DNA of 64,000 nucleotides, taken from NCBI GenBank assembly GCA_013152205.1, contig JAADGV010000050.1, forward strand, positions 57,321-121,320, given 5' to 3'. Every line of letters begins with the position of its first letter. The stretch's first letter is position 1. Positions 1 to 8,072 of this stretch are shown one piece after another. Under the pieces are notes generated by a model. It saw only the letters and a program-made list of their open reading frames with translations. It made no database searches and was not told the origin of the DNA. Made by a program: the position numbers and the translations under genes. Origin of the DNA: Planctomycetota bacterium (GTDB lineage Bacteria; Planctomycetota; Planctomycetia; Pirellulales; Lacipirellulaceae).

Positions 1-1
1 G

Positions 2-1021
2 CCGAACGTAACCGAGGTGTTGACCGACAAACGCGAACTTCCCGATCTGCTGGGACGGTTTGGAGTGACCGATGTGCCAACCGGCATCTCGGGCTTTGGG
101 CGTCGGCATCGGGCTTATGTGAAAGTGCAGGATGGCTGCATGCTGCGATGCAGCTTCTGCATTATTCCGCATGTTCGGCCGCAGCTTACCAGCCGGCCTT
201 TGTCGCATATTCTCGATGAAGTACGGCGTTTGGTCGACAATGGTTATCGTGAAGTGGTGCTTACGGGGATTCACCTTGGACACTACGGCGTGGATTGGAA
301 TCGTAATCTACCGAAGGATAAATGGACGCGACTCTCGCACTTGGTGCGTTCGATTGCCGAGTTGCCGGGCGATTTTCGTGTGCGGATTTCCAGCATCGAG
401 GCGACCGAAGTAACTCGCGAGTTGATCGAGGTGATGCAGGACCACGGCGACCGGGTTTGCCCGCATCTGCATATTTCGATGCAAAGCGGCAGCGATAGCG
501 TGCTGCGGCGAATGCGTCGTCGCTGGGGGAGCCGCCGGTTTGTCGATCGTTGTGGGTTGGTAAAAGAAAAACTCGACCAGCCGGCGATCACCACAGACAT
601 CATCGTCGGGTTTCCTGGCGAAACGGACGAAGAGTTCGCCGAGACCTGCGAGGTGGCCCGTCAGGTTGGGTTTTCCAAGATTCACATCTTTCCGTTTAGT
701 GCCCGCCGCACCACCCCCGCCGCTGAAATGCCGGGTCAGCTTGCTAAGAAGGTGAAGCAACAACGAGGGCGAGAGTTGGCTCGTATCGAAGCCGAATTGC
801 GAGACAAGTATTTTTCGAGCCTGCTGGGCAAACGCCTGCGGGTGTTAGTCGAATCGACGCTTGAAGATCGACCGGGCTGGGCCATTGGAACCTCATGCCG
901 ATATGCTCCGGTTGAAGTCGAAGTATCTGACGCTGAGGCTAGGGTGGGCGAGTTTCTCGACGCTACGGCAAGTCGCACGAGTAGTGGGCGTATTCAAGTT
1001 TTGGGGGAAGAAAGCATCTAA
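2..1021 (+). CDS. mtaB: MiaB/MtaB-type tRNA methylthiotransferase, 5'-truncated by window edge
   Basis: Radical-SAM enzyme that methylthiolates A37 of tRNAs. The frame stays open to the left edge (PNVTEVLTDK precedes the GTG that the ORF track uses), so the N-terminal UPF0004 domain and the true start lie outside the window. The CxxxCxxC motif that binds the radical-SAM 4Fe-4S cluster is visible as CMLRCSFC, about 40 residues into the visible part. It is followed by VVLTGIHLGHYG and SMQSGSDSVLRRMRR, typical of the family, and a C-terminal TRAM-like region. The text after the cluster (SRPLSHILDEVRRLV) resembles MtaB (t6A to ms2t6A) more than MiaB, but the subgroup call is inference. No gene follows closely on the same strand. 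Confidence 0.85.
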   Translation, partial: PNVTEVLTDKRELPDLLGRFGVTDVPTGISGFGRRHRAYVKVQDGCMLRCSFCIIPHVRPQLTSRPLSHILDEVRRLVDNGYREVVLTGIHLGHYGVDWNRNLPKDKWTRLSHLVRSIAELPGDFRVRISSIEATEVTRELIEVMQDHGDRVCPHLHISMQSGSDSVLRRMRRRWGSRRFVDRCGLVKEKLDQPAITTDIIVGFPGETDEEFAETCEVARQVGFSKIHIFPFSARRTTPAAEMPGQLAKKVKQQRGRELARIEAELRDKYFSSLLGKRLRVLVESTLEDRPGWAIGTSCRYAPVEVEVSDAEARVGEFLDATASRTSSGRIQVLGEESI

Positions 1022-1303
1022 GTGCTTTCTATGAAATAGTTTGCGTACTATTTTGGACCGATCGGTAGGTATCCCCGCCCGTGCGACAAGATTAAAATAA
1101 AATTCTGCCGCAATTACCTACCTAATCCTTGCCGTTGCTGTATCGCCTAGTACAATCTGCTACCAGAGGGTTGTTCTGTTGCCCCCCAGTCTAGGTGGTG
1201 CCTTTGGCACTTCATTTATTCATTTTCACCAATGTTTTGCATCGTTCAGGTTGGGTTCGGCAACGAAGGATTTGCCCTTCCGGTGTCTATTAGGGAGAAG
1301 TTC

Positions 1304-1969
1304 ATGAGAAGCTCACGCTGTTTAGTTCTTTTTTTCGCCGCGGCTTTAGTGCTGAAGGCAAGCACTAGTTTCGGTGCTATTGTTACGGATTCGGGACCGT
1401 TCTCGTTTCCGCTATCCCCAAACTCGGCCATAGTTGCCTTGGACCTCTTCAACCCAGCTCTGGGTACGCTCAATTTCGTTGAATTGGCGATTGACGGTAC
1501 TGTTCAAGCCAATGTTACGGCCGAGAATGATTCCGCTATTGCTGGAAACATGAGCGTCAATCTTACTGGCATTCTTGATGCCACGGCTTTTGGGCTTTCA
1601 GCTGCGGCCAACATCATTCAGGCGGCAGGCCCAGTGGCTGTTGCTGCGACCGATGGCGTCTCGGGTTCAGGACCAGACTTCAATGACTTCGGGCTTGTCA
1701 GCGGTACGGACAGCGACACTGACCTAACCCTCACTGTCGGATCGTTCATCGGGCCGGGCACTTTCAACGCAAATGTTGACGGGTCGGGTGGTTTCTCGAT
1801 CAGTGGTGTGACTGATAGTACACTTCAAATATCTAGCTTTGAAGGCTTCGGTACCGTAACTGTTACGTACAATTACACTCCCATCCCAGAACCGGGAACC
1901 CTTGCTCTCGGTGCTTTGGCCTTGGTAGGAATGGCTAGCCTCAGAAAACGCCATCGACTTACCGTCTAA
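1304..1969 (+). CDS. PEP-CTERM sorting domain secreted protein
   Basis: Small secreted protein of unknown function. I start it at the internal ATG, not at the ORF-track start, because it is preceded by GGGAG and opens with a clean signal peptide (MRSSRCLVLFFAAALVL, cleavage near ASTSFG). The middle is Gly/Ala/Ser/Asp-rich and low in charge, as in exported beta-rich proteins. The C-terminus has the PEP-CTERM tripartite signal: PIPEPGTL, a hydrophobic segment (ALGALALVGMA) and a basic tail (RKRH). The family is known to be processed by exosortase/archaeosortase-type enzymes and linked to exopolysaccharide export; no exosortase is in this window. A strong terminator follows immediately. Confidence 0.85.
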   Translation: MRSSRCLVLFFAAALVLKASTSFGAIVTDSGPFSFPLSPNSAIVALDLFNPALGTLNFVELAIDGTVQANVTAENDSAIAGNMSVNLTGILDATAFGLSAAANIIQAAGPVAVAATDGVSGSGPDFNDFGLVSGTDSDTDLTLTVGSFIGPGTFNANVDGSGGFSISGVTDSTLQISSFEGFGTVTVTYNYTPIPEPGTLALGALALVGMASLRKRHRLTV

Positions 1970-2001
1970 ATCGATTCTAAAGTAGAAATCCTAGTAAACA
2001 C

Positions 2002-2038
2002 AAAACGGCCCCGCGAAAGCAGGGGCCGTTTTTTTTTG
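2002..2038 (+). terminator. Rho-independent terminator of the PEP-CTERM gene
   Basis: AAAACGGCCCC pairs perfectly with GGGGCCGTTTT around a 9-nt loop and is followed by a run of T. It lies just after the PEP-CTERM stop codon. Confidence 0.9.
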
Positions 2039-2078
2039 CTAGCTCAACGTGAAAAAAAGGAGCCCAGGCAAAGTCATC

Positions 2079-2138
2079 CTAGCCGCGAGCGGAAGCCGCG
2101 GACGAGCCTGAAAAAACCGCGGCTTCCGCCCGCGGCTA
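2079..2138. repeat. Palindromic GC-rich repeat, copy R1
   Basis: Imperfect inverted repeat: ctagccgcgagcggaagccg ... cggcttccgcccgcggcta with a short A-rich loop. The same sequence occurs at about 25.77, 43.20 (half), 47.76 and 61.59 kb. The flank aggcaaagtcatc is also shared with the 43.2-kb copy. Confidence 0.85.
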
Positions 2139-2187
2139 CAACGAGACCGATTCGGTTGCTGTTCCGCATTCAATTGTTCCTAAACCA

Positions 2188-2248
2188 TACACCCTTGGCA
2201 GCTCACGCCACTTCATGGCAAGATGTGCGTATGACCTCACAAAATTCC
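2188..2248 (+). repeat. Duplicated gene-leader sequence, copy 1 (upstream of rsmH)
   Basis: A 61-bp stretch, tacacccttggcagctcacg through atgacctcacaaaattcc, is repeated almost exactly in inverted orientation at 43124-43184, where its ATGACCTCACAAAATTCC forms the start of the GlmU-like gene. Here the same ATG is out of frame with RsmH. Confidence 0.85.
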
Positions 2249-3156
2249 CCCTCGCCCCCTGCCGAGAAATTCCGTTGCCCCCTTCGACGTGTCATATCCC
2301 TGTCTTGCTCGACGAAGTCATTCAATGGCTAGAGCCTGCTGCTGGCAAGATTATTGTTGATGGCACCCTCGGGGGCGGTGGTCACTCGGCTGCCCTTGCC
2401 TCGCGTGTCCTGCCCGGCGGGAAAATCATCGGCGTCGATCTCGACCCCGAAGCCCTCGAACGCGCCCAGCCCGCGATCAGCTCGTTACCTGTCACCGTCG
2501 CCGTGGGCAATTACACCGATATCCCACAAATTCTTCGTCAGCTAGAAATCGACGCGGTCGATGGTATTCTTCTCGATCTGGGCCTGTCTAGCGATCAGCT
2601 TGCCGACGAAGAGCGAGGCTTTAGCTTCCAAAGCACCGGTCCGCTCGATCTTCGCTTTGACCGCAGCAGCGGCAAACCTGCTTGGCAGCTTATCGAACGA
2701 CTCAGCGAGCGCCATCTGGCCGACTTGATCTACCAATTCGGCGAAGAACGGCTTAGCCGACGCATCGCCCGCAAGATCGTTGCCCAACGCCGCTCTGAAC
2801 CTATTCGCACAGCCGACCAATTGGCCAGTCTGGTTCGTAGCTGTGTTCCCCGCAGCCGTGGCCACCGCATCGACCCAGCAACTCGCACTTTTCAAGCACT
2901 GCGCATCGCAGTCAACGATGAACTCAAATCGTTGCAAGAAGCGCTCGCCCACCTGCCCACTTGCCTCAAGCCAGGAGGCCACCTTGCCATTATTAGTTTC
3001 CACTCGCTCGAAGACCGTCTGGTCAAACACGGTTTCCGCAATGACGACCGTCTCGAAGTGCTCACCAAACGCCCCGTCCGAGCAACCGACGAAGAAACCG
3101 CCCAGAATCCAAGAGCCTCTAGCGCCAAACTCCGAATCGCGAAACGGGTTGACTGA
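2215..3156 (+). CDS. rsmH: 16S rRNA (cytosine(1402)-N(4))-methyltransferase RsmH
   Basis: SAM-dependent methyltransferase that makes N4-methyl-C1402 in 16S rRNA. Family signatures are all present: HIPVLLDEVI at the start of the conserved part, the SAM-binding VDGTLGGGGHS, the LDLGLSSDQL region, and the C-terminal ISFHSLEDRLVK with RASSAKLRIAKR. The start is uncertain: the ATG at 2215 gives a non-conserved extension that lies within the duplicated leader; a TTG at 2275 would start four codons before the conserved HIPVLL. A second ATG within the repeat (2231) is in another frame. In many bacteria rsmH starts the division/cell-wall (dcw) cluster; no ftsL, ftsI or mur genes follow here, which agrees with the reduced dcw clusters of planctomycetes. 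Confidence 0.93.
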   Translation: MARCAYDLTKFPLAPCREIPLPPSTCHIPVLLDEVIQWLEPAAGKIIVDGTLGGGGHSAALASRVLPGGKIIGVDLDPEALERAQPAISSLPVTVAVGNYTDIPQILRQLEIDAVDGILLDLGLSSDQLADEERGFSFQSTGPLDLRFDRSSGKPAWQLIERLSERHLADLIYQFGEERLSRRIARKIVAQRRSEPIRTADQLASLVRSCVPRSRGHRIDPATRTFQALRIAVNDELKSLQEALAHLPTCLKPGGHLAIISFHSLEDRLVKHGFRNDDRLEVLTKRPVRATDEETAQNPRASSAKLRIAKRVD

Positions 3157-3176
3157 CGAACGGGATGGCAGCGATT

Positions 3177-3911
3177 CTACGGCTTGCCCCTTGGTTCAAC
3201 ATCCTGCACGCACCGAAAACCGACATGGTATCCGCCCATCATATCGGGCGGGAGATAATATCGGTGCGTTGTTCGCATCATGGCTCGGCCATTAAAAGTG
3301 GCCCCGCCGCGCATGACCTTGTTCGTTGTTCCATAGGCCTCGCAGGGCGTCTTGTTGCCTGGGTAGGGCTGATACCAGTCAGCCGTCCATTCCCATACGC
3401 CGCCAGCCATGTCGACGCAACCATAGGGGCTTACCGGACGTGCTGCCGAGGCCCCCGGCAGATACGACTCGTCCCAGTTGGTAAATGTGAAGTCAAACGA
3501 ATTGCCCCAAGGATAGGCACGCCCATCCGTGCCGCGAGCAGCCTTCTCCCATTCCCTTTCCGTCGGCAGACGTTTGCCCGCCCACTTCGCGTAGGCATTG
3601 GCTTTTTGCCAAGTGACCTCGGCAGGGAAGTCTTCGCGACCATCCCTAAATCGATGGTCGGCGTCGAATTTCTGAAAAGCTGCGTTTCTCACCTCGTAGA
3701 CATCGATAAAGAAAGCCTTGGTCGAAGCCTCTTGCTGCGGCTTCTCATCGTCGTCGCAGTTGTTGCTGCCAAAGATAAACGAGCCCTCGGGCACAATCGC
3801 CATGCCACTGGGCGGCGCAGGGTTCGCACCTTCCGCTGTAAGCCCCATGAAAAATAAGGCCAAGGTCAGTAGGAATATCATCGTTATACTCTTGTCGATT
3901 GTAGATCGCAT
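3177..3911 (-). CDS. SUMF1/FGE-fold secreted protein
   Basis: Formylglycine-generating-enzyme (SUMF1) fold protein with an N-terminal signal sequence (ITMIFLLTLALFFMGLTAEG). Start chosen at the ATG of 3911, one base after the stop of the upstream gene, so the two are likely co-translated. Fold markers: MAIVPEGSFIFGS, VTWQKANAYAKWAGKRLPTEREWEKAARG, PYGCVDMAGGVWEWTADW, and the terminal VGFRCV. The pair of cysteines that carry catalysis in true FGE just after the MRGG motif is missing (here RGGATFNGRAM), so sulfatase activation is unlikely. The gene probably has a ligand-binding or structural role, as for many SUMF1 paralogues in planctomycetes. The second SUMF1 gene at 37.7 kb is only distantly similar. 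Confidence 0.85.
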   Translation of the reverse strand: MRSTIDKSITMIFLLTLALFFMGLTAEGANPAPPSGMAIVPEGSFIFGSNNCDDDEKPQQEASTKAFFIDVYEVRNAAFQKFDADHRFRDGREDFPAEVTWQKANAYAKWAGKRLPTEREWEKAARGTDGRAYPWGNSFDFTFTNWDESYLPGASAARPVSPYGCVDMAGGVWEWTADWYQPYPGNKTPCEAYGTTNKVMRGGATFNGRAMMRTTHRYYLPPDMMGGYHVGFRCVQDVEPRGKP

Positions 3912-3912
3912 T

Positions 3913-5136
3913 TTACCATTTGGGGTCGATGATGCCGTAATGCCGTCCAAACCAATATGCGCGGATCATGGTCGAGGCGTCGCCTTCCTCCTCCGATTCC
4001 ACGGTGACCGAGCCCTCCGCCGTAGGGAAGGTGAACATCCGCTTGTTTCGGTCGAACCCCCACATCTCCTTAATCGCCGTTACGGTCGGCTCATCGACGA
4101 CCTGCTCGCCCGTCAGTACTTGATACACCATTCGATAAAACACTTCTTTGTCGTTTTTTGGCGACGACTTCTTCCAAGCATGCCAATGCCGATTCAATCC
4201 CATTCGATATTTTTGGAGAAGGTCAGGGTCGGTTTCATACCGCATCACCGTGTAATACGATCGCACTGCGAGTTGGTCGTCCCAGGGCGTATACCACTCA
4301 TCCGGCCACAATACCTTGGCCAGAATCGCCTCGTCGTCGTAGTGGTACTTCTCGATCAACATGTGATACGCATCCAGAAACCGATCCTCACCAGTCACAT
4401 GGTGCGTAGCACGCAGCGCCGCTAAAATCTCTAAGGCGTTGAGCGGCTCATGCGAGAGATGCGGACTGAAATTGCCCCACAACGTCATCTTGTTGTCGAT
4501 ATCCACGAGCCGAAAGTCATGGTCGACAACCCGCCCGATAAACCGTCCGAGAAAATCGGCCGCGATTTTTTTGTGTTTTTCATCCGCGCAAAAATCGTAA
4601 TACGTGCTGACCCCGTAAACAAACGCCACCAATTTGTCGCTACTAAGATCCCCTTGCCAACGATAGCCGGGCATCGCAGTCGACTTGTGCCATTCCAGCT
4701 CGAAGAAGTTGGTCTTCTCGTGCCAGAGCGGTTTGTCGGTCTTATTGAAACTGCGAGCAACCCACCCCGGAACGCCGGTTACCGCTTCGAGCTTCAGCAG
4801 GCCATCCATAATTTCGTCAGCCCACTCTCGCACTTGCGGGTCTTTCGTGACGGCATAGCGGTGTGCATACGCCGCAAGAAACACGGCTGTATGTCCGGCA
4901 CAATCTTCCTGATTGCCCACAAGGGGCGCTTCCTCTCCGGCCGGCGGAAAGATGACATGCTGCATGATCGCGCCTTCGTTCCAATGATTGCCACGCATGA
5001 GCGCATCAAACATATCGATCCGCACATGCAACGGGTCCGTGCGCTTCGGAAATGCATTTACCGTTTGGGCACTCGCAACGCCCTGCACGCAGCATACAGA
5101 AATTAGAACAGCGGTGATTGCCCGATAAAAGATCAT
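3913..5136 (-). CDS. Secreted protein of unknown function, possibly an alpha/alpha-toroid
   Basis: About 407 residues from the chosen start (MIFYRAITAVLISVCCVQG, a good signal peptide ending ASAQ); the ORF-track start 27 codons upstream would bury the signal. The body is rich in aromatic residues, Asp and His (WGNFSPHLSHEPL, WYTPWDDQLAVRSYY, GNQEDCAGHTAVFLAAYAHRY) and reads like repeated helical hairpins, as in alpha/alpha-barrel glycosidases or lyases. I do not recognise a named family. It ends one base before the downstream SUMF1-fold gene, so both are likely exported from one transcript. Function unknown; the barrel idea is inference from residue pattern only. Confidence 0.7.
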   Translation of the reverse strand: MIFYRAITAVLISVCCVQGVASAQTVNAFPKRTDPLHVRIDMFDALMRGNHWNEGAIMQHVIFPPAGEEAPLVGNQEDCAGHTAVFLAAYAHRYAVTKDPQVREWADEIMDGLLKLEAVTGVPGWVARSFNKTDKPLWHEKTNFFELEWHKSTAMPGYRWQGDLSSDKLVAFVYGVSTYYDFCADEKHKKIAADFLGRFIGRVVDHDFRLVDIDNKMTLWGNFSPHLSHEPLNALEILAALRATHHVTGEDRFLDAYHMLIEKYHYDDEAILAKVLWPDEWYTPWDDQLAVRSYYTVMRYETDPDLLQKYRMGLNRHWHAWKKSSPKNDKEVFYRMVYQVLTGEQVVDEPTVTAIKEMWGFDRNKRMFTFPTAEGSVTVESEEEGDASTMIRAYWFGRHYGIIDPKW

Positions 5137-5244
5137 ACCCGTACCGTGATTTAGGTTCGACTGACACCGCCAATGCAACAACGCGTGGAGTATAGTCTTG
5201 GCCCAACGGAGCCGCAACTAAAAAATGAACTGCGGCATGTGGGT

Positions 5245-6270
5245 TCAAGCATCCAGGTTGATACGGTTTTCCACTTCAGAAATACGGGCCATAATCTGAT
5301 CGAAGGGAGGTGGCTCACGAAAGAACATTGGCTGCATCGCGACGAAGTCCCGTGCGAGCATATCAATGATTTGTGACTTGGGAACCAACTTCAGCGTTCC
5401 CGGTCGTGCCTCCGCGTACTTGGCCCAGGCGGCTTTGAAAAAGGTCTCTTTGAAAATAGCAACACGTTTCAAAAGGTGCATTTCATCGAGCGATTGGTTC
5501 CAGATGGGGCTATTCGACAATTGGAAGACATCGTAATAATGGCGCGACATACGAGGCGCGATTCTCTTGCCTTCGGGTTGGTGGTGAAGCATGTGGAGAA
5601 TTGTTGCCTTTTCCCAAAATGTGCGAGCCGCCGACAGAACTCGAACATGGACTCGCGTGTCGGAGAACGCGTCGGGGATGGCATCTGATAAGTAGGGCGC
5701 CACGGTGGACTGCTCTACAGGAAAATGATCCGATCGGGCACCCAACTCAATTTTAACCGCCGCCGCAATGTACGGGCTCAAGTTTCCACCCATCGCGGAT
5801 GGGTAACGATACAACAGCGTTTGCTGGTCTGGATCAGTTGAATCAAGGGATAGATTCCACCCGGTCTCCGTACCCAGGCTTGCCGCGATCGCTTCACGTA
5901 ACTGTGGCTGGAGCCGATTCGCGACCGCTGCCTGGCACGCCTCTTTGAGTTGGGCAATGCGTCGTTGTTGCTCCTTTCCACTCGCACCTTTTTCCGGCTC
6001 CTTCTCGCCGCCAAAACCGAGGAAGTCGCGTTCGATGGCAACGTCCACATCTTCGGAAAACCGTTCGATCACTCGGTATACTTTGGACAGAGACGTTCCA
6101 CCCTTGAACGTTAGGTGGTCACGAAACTCATCGAGTGAAAACAACCGTCGCAGGCTCCAGCAGACCCAATAATCCTTTTCGATGATCTGGACGCTCAATC
6201 CAAGCTTTGCTGCGGCTTGATCAAAATAGATGCGGCGTTCGGCACCAGGTAGTTTTGCGAATTCGTCCAC
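5245..6270 (-). CDS. abiEii: AbiEii-type nucleotidyltransferase toxin
   Basis: Toxin half of a type IV AbiE system. AbiEii/MenT-like enzymes are DNA-polymerase-beta-fold nucleotidyltransferases that inactivate targets such as tRNA or block growth. The nucleotidyltransferase signature is visible near residues 55-80: FKGGTSLSKVYRVIERFSED followed by VDVAI, with the two metal-binding aspartates (EDVD). An N-terminal helical region with EKDYWVCWSLRRLF and a long helical C-terminal domain complete the usual architecture; 341 residues is somewhat longer than the ~300 of AbiEii proteins. It starts 3 bp after the stop of the antitoxin gene, in the usual order (antitoxin first). Confidence 0.88.
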   Translation of the reverse strand: MDEFAKLPGAERRIYFDQAAAKLGLSVQIIEKDYWVCWSLRRLFSLDEFRDHLTFKGGTSLSKVYRVIERFSEDVDVAIERDFLGFGGEKEPEKGASGKEQQRRIAQLKEACQAAVANRLQPQLREAIAASLGTETGWNLSLDSTDPDQQTLLYRYPSAMGGNLSPYIAAAVKIELGARSDHFPVEQSTVAPYLSDAIPDAFSDTRVHVRVLSAARTFWEKATILHMLHHQPEGKRIAPRMSRHYYDVFQLSNSPIWNQSLDEMHLLKRVAIFKETFFKAAWAKYAEARPGTLKLVPKSQIIDMLARDFVAMQPMFFREPPPFDQIMARISEVENRINLDA

Positions 6271-6273
6271 AGC

Positions 6274-6885
6274 TTACTCGTCCTTTTCGGCCAAGCGCCG
6301 AAAGATTGTGCCGATCCAGGCCGGGGCATAACGTATGTCTTTGATGAGCTGCTGGCGGTCGTCAAGACTGAGCCGCCCAGCCAAGGTGTCAATGACTTGG
6401 TCGTCTACGTGTGCCTTTCCCAGGTAGCGTAAAGCTTGAATCACAAGTCCACTGGTTCGACCCGCTGTTGCCATGTTCTTGGGCGTCGTCTGCTTGAGGA
6501 TGATTTCCTGGTTTCCAACCTTGATTTTTCGGTTGGTGCCATCGGTCAGGAACACGGCCTTCGCCGGCACTTGCTCAGACAGCCCCAGCAGGTTCGCGGC
6601 GTAGGCGCCCGAGGGCTGAATCCGCAAGTTGTCTTTTCCGGCCAGGGCCAGGGCGATTTGCTCAGGCGTTGGAGAAAGTACTCCCAGCTTGGGATGCGTC
6701 TGAGGATAGGAGTACAGCCCTCTGGCTAGACGGTGGATCGTCCCCCGGTCCGCTAGGCTTTGGAGGGCTTTCCGGATGCCCAGGTCGTTCCCTAAGTCAC
6801 GAAAATAGACCGGAGTGAAGACCCATCCCCTCTTCTTGCCATAAATTCTTCTAAGTATCTTGATGGATAGAGTTTGCGTCGACAT
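6274..6885 (-). CDS. abiEi: AbiEi-type antitoxin and autorepressor (DUF6088-like)
   Basis: Antitoxin half of the AbiE pair. The first ~85 residues form a winged-helix region (RKALQSLADRGTIHRLARGL is the recognition-helix-like part) followed by the AbiEi C-terminal region (PSGAYAANLLGLS, VFLTDGTNRKIKVG, IILKQTTPKNMA). In studied AbiE systems AbiEi neutralises AbiEii without stable complex formation and represses its own promoter through inverted repeats; the promoter here carries such a repeat. The pair stands alone between housekeeping genes and near tRNA-Asn, which fits acquisition by transfer, but no attachment repeat was found. Confidence 0.85.
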   Translation of the reverse strand: MSTQTLSIKILRRIYGKKRGWVFTPVYFRDLGNDLGIRKALQSLADRGTIHRLARGLYSYPQTHPKLGVLSPTPEQIALALAGKDNLRIQPSGAYAANLLGLSEQVPAKAVFLTDGTNRKIKVGNQEIILKQTTPKNMATAGRTSGLVIQALRYLGKAHVDDQVIDTLAGRLSLDDRQQLIKDIRYAPAWIGTIFRRLAEKDE

Positions 6886-6900
6886 ATAGGCACCTCATTT

Positions 6901-6935
6901 TTCACGAATATTACCTAGTTTTCGTGAATTGTCAA
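6901..6935 (-). promoter_or_regulatory. abiE promoter with palindromic operator
   Basis: Read on the minus strand: TTGACA, 16-bp spacer, TAATAT, then the abiEi start about 20 bp on. An 8-bp perfect inverted repeat, TTCACGAA/TTCGTGAA (centres 20 bp apart), covers the spacer and the -10 edge. This is the expected layout for AbiEi autorepression. Confidence 0.75.
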
Positions 6936-6967
6936 TAGATAGTTACATGCGAGCACCCCTTTGCAGC

Positions 6968-7041
6968 GGCCATCAAAAGATGTTATCGTCATCAAAGAAC
7001 TTATGACAAATACCGGATGACGATAACATCTTTTGATGGCC
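6968..7041. repeat. Perfect 26-bp inverted repeat with 22-nt loop
   Basis: ggccatcaaaagatgttatc... is matched exactly by its reverse complement ...gataacatcttttgatggcc, 26 bp with no mismatch. There is no T-run after either arm, so it does not look like a standard terminator. No second copy was noticed in the window. Confidence 0.9.
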
Positions 7042-7202
7042 ACTCTCTCTGTTTGCCTATTCTCTTATCAGAGCATTGAGCCACAAGGCAAATCACGAGG
7101 CGGCGAAGCGTCTCATCTTCCGACGCCCGGCGTTAACCCGCACCCCGCTGTAAAACCGAGAGCGCCGCATCGGCGGAAACCCTTGCGACAAAGGCCGTAA
7201 AC

Positions 7203-7239
7203 ACAAAACGCCCGGCGGCCGGGATTCGGCGTCGGGCGT
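7203..7239 (-). terminator. Terminator downstream of tRNA-Asn
   Basis: On the minus strand ACGCCCG...CGGGCGT, with further GC pairing inside, followed by TTTTGTG. It lies about 35 bp after the tRNA 3' end and also resembles the GC-rich intergenic palindromes of this genome. Confidence 0.6.
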
Positions 7240-7274
7240 CAACTGGCGGGTCGGTTCCGTAGAATCGGAAAAAG

Positions 7275-7347
7275 CTCCTCGGGCAAGACTCGAACTTGCG
7301 ACAAGGCGGTTAACAGCCGCCTGCTCTACCAACTGAGCTACCGAGGA
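7275..7347 (-). tRNA. tRNA-Asn (GTT)
   Basis: On the minus strand: acceptor TCCTCGG pairs with CCGAGGA; D-arm GCTCAGTTGGTAGAGC; anticodon stem GGCGG/CCGCC with loop CTGTTAA, anticodon GTT; T-arm GCAAG TTCGAGT CTTGC; discriminator G. No 3' CCA is encoded. The anticodon reads AAC/AAU, so asparagine. Confidence 0.97.
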
Positions 7348-7521
7348 ATGTTGGTCGTAGAATGCTCATCGGGCGTAACGCCCAAGGAACCCACTATAAT
7401 ATCGGACACGCTACGGGGCAACAAGAGGCGAAAATCGACTTGCCAGATACCGTTTCTATGCCGGGTGAACCTTAAAACTAAGCTATCAGCCAGGAATAGA
7501 TGGCCTACGGTCGCTGAGGTC

Positions 7522-7944
7522 TCAGTCGGCGATTACTTTTTCCATGGTCAAGCAATTGCCGCATTGGCTTAGCTCGACCGAAGTCATGTAAGCACGGATG
7601 AGGGCCAGTCCGCGTCCCCCGGTTGCCTCGATATTCTCACTGCAACGACAATCGGGCACCTCGCTGGGGTCATAGCCGTCGCCTTCGTCGCAGACTTTTG
7701 CCCAGAAGCGATCGGGGCTCAACTGGCACTCGACATGGACACGTTTGGCGGGGTCTTCTTTGTTGCCGTGGCGGATGGCGTTGCTGATCGATTCTTCGAG
7801 TGCCAGGTGGACCCCGAATAAATCTTTTTTCTGCCACTCAAGTTCCGTAAGGACATCCAATATCTGCTGGACTAACTCTTGGTAGGCGGTTAACGAACTT
7901 GACAGTTCGCATTGAATAGTACGTGGCAGATTGTGATGGGACAT
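7522..7944 (-). CDS. RsbW/SpoIIAB-type serine kinase / anti-sigma factor
   Basis: GHKL ATPase of the anti-sigma kinase group, 140 residues. The N-box is LALEESISNAIRHGN, the G1 box DEGDGYDPSEVPDC, and the G2 box GGRGLALIRAYM. Such kinases bind and inhibit a sigma factor or phosphorylate a STAS antagonist to control a partner switch. The STAS gene lies 128 bp upstream on the same strand, so the two are probably one regulatory unit. No sigma factor or PP2C phosphatase is adjacent; the output target is therefore unknown. Confidence 0.88.
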   Translation of the reverse strand: MSHHNLPRTIQCELSSSLTAYQELVQQILDVLTELEWQKKDLFGVHLALEESISNAIRHGNKEDPAKRVHVECQLSPDRFWAKVCDEGDGYDPSEVPDCRCSENIEATGGRGLALIRAYMTSVELSQCGNCLTMEKVIAD

Positions 7945-8072
7945 TCCGCAGCTCAGCTAAAAAAGCACAATCAGCATTGCTGCCTGATGTCATCATCAGC
8001 ACAGCGTAAACTAACGCCTTGCAGGGGTAACCTGGATCTCACCCGTATTCTGCTACGAGTCCGAACGTTGCT

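Noticed and set aside
3165-3857. 230-codon plus-strand ORF opposite the SUMF1-fold gene
   Set aside because: Shadow frame; the minus strand has clear SUMF1 motifs.
5245-7347. Genomic island integrated at tRNA-Asn
   Set aside because: TA module next to a tRNA is suggestive, but no integrase and no direct repeat of the tRNA 3' end were found.
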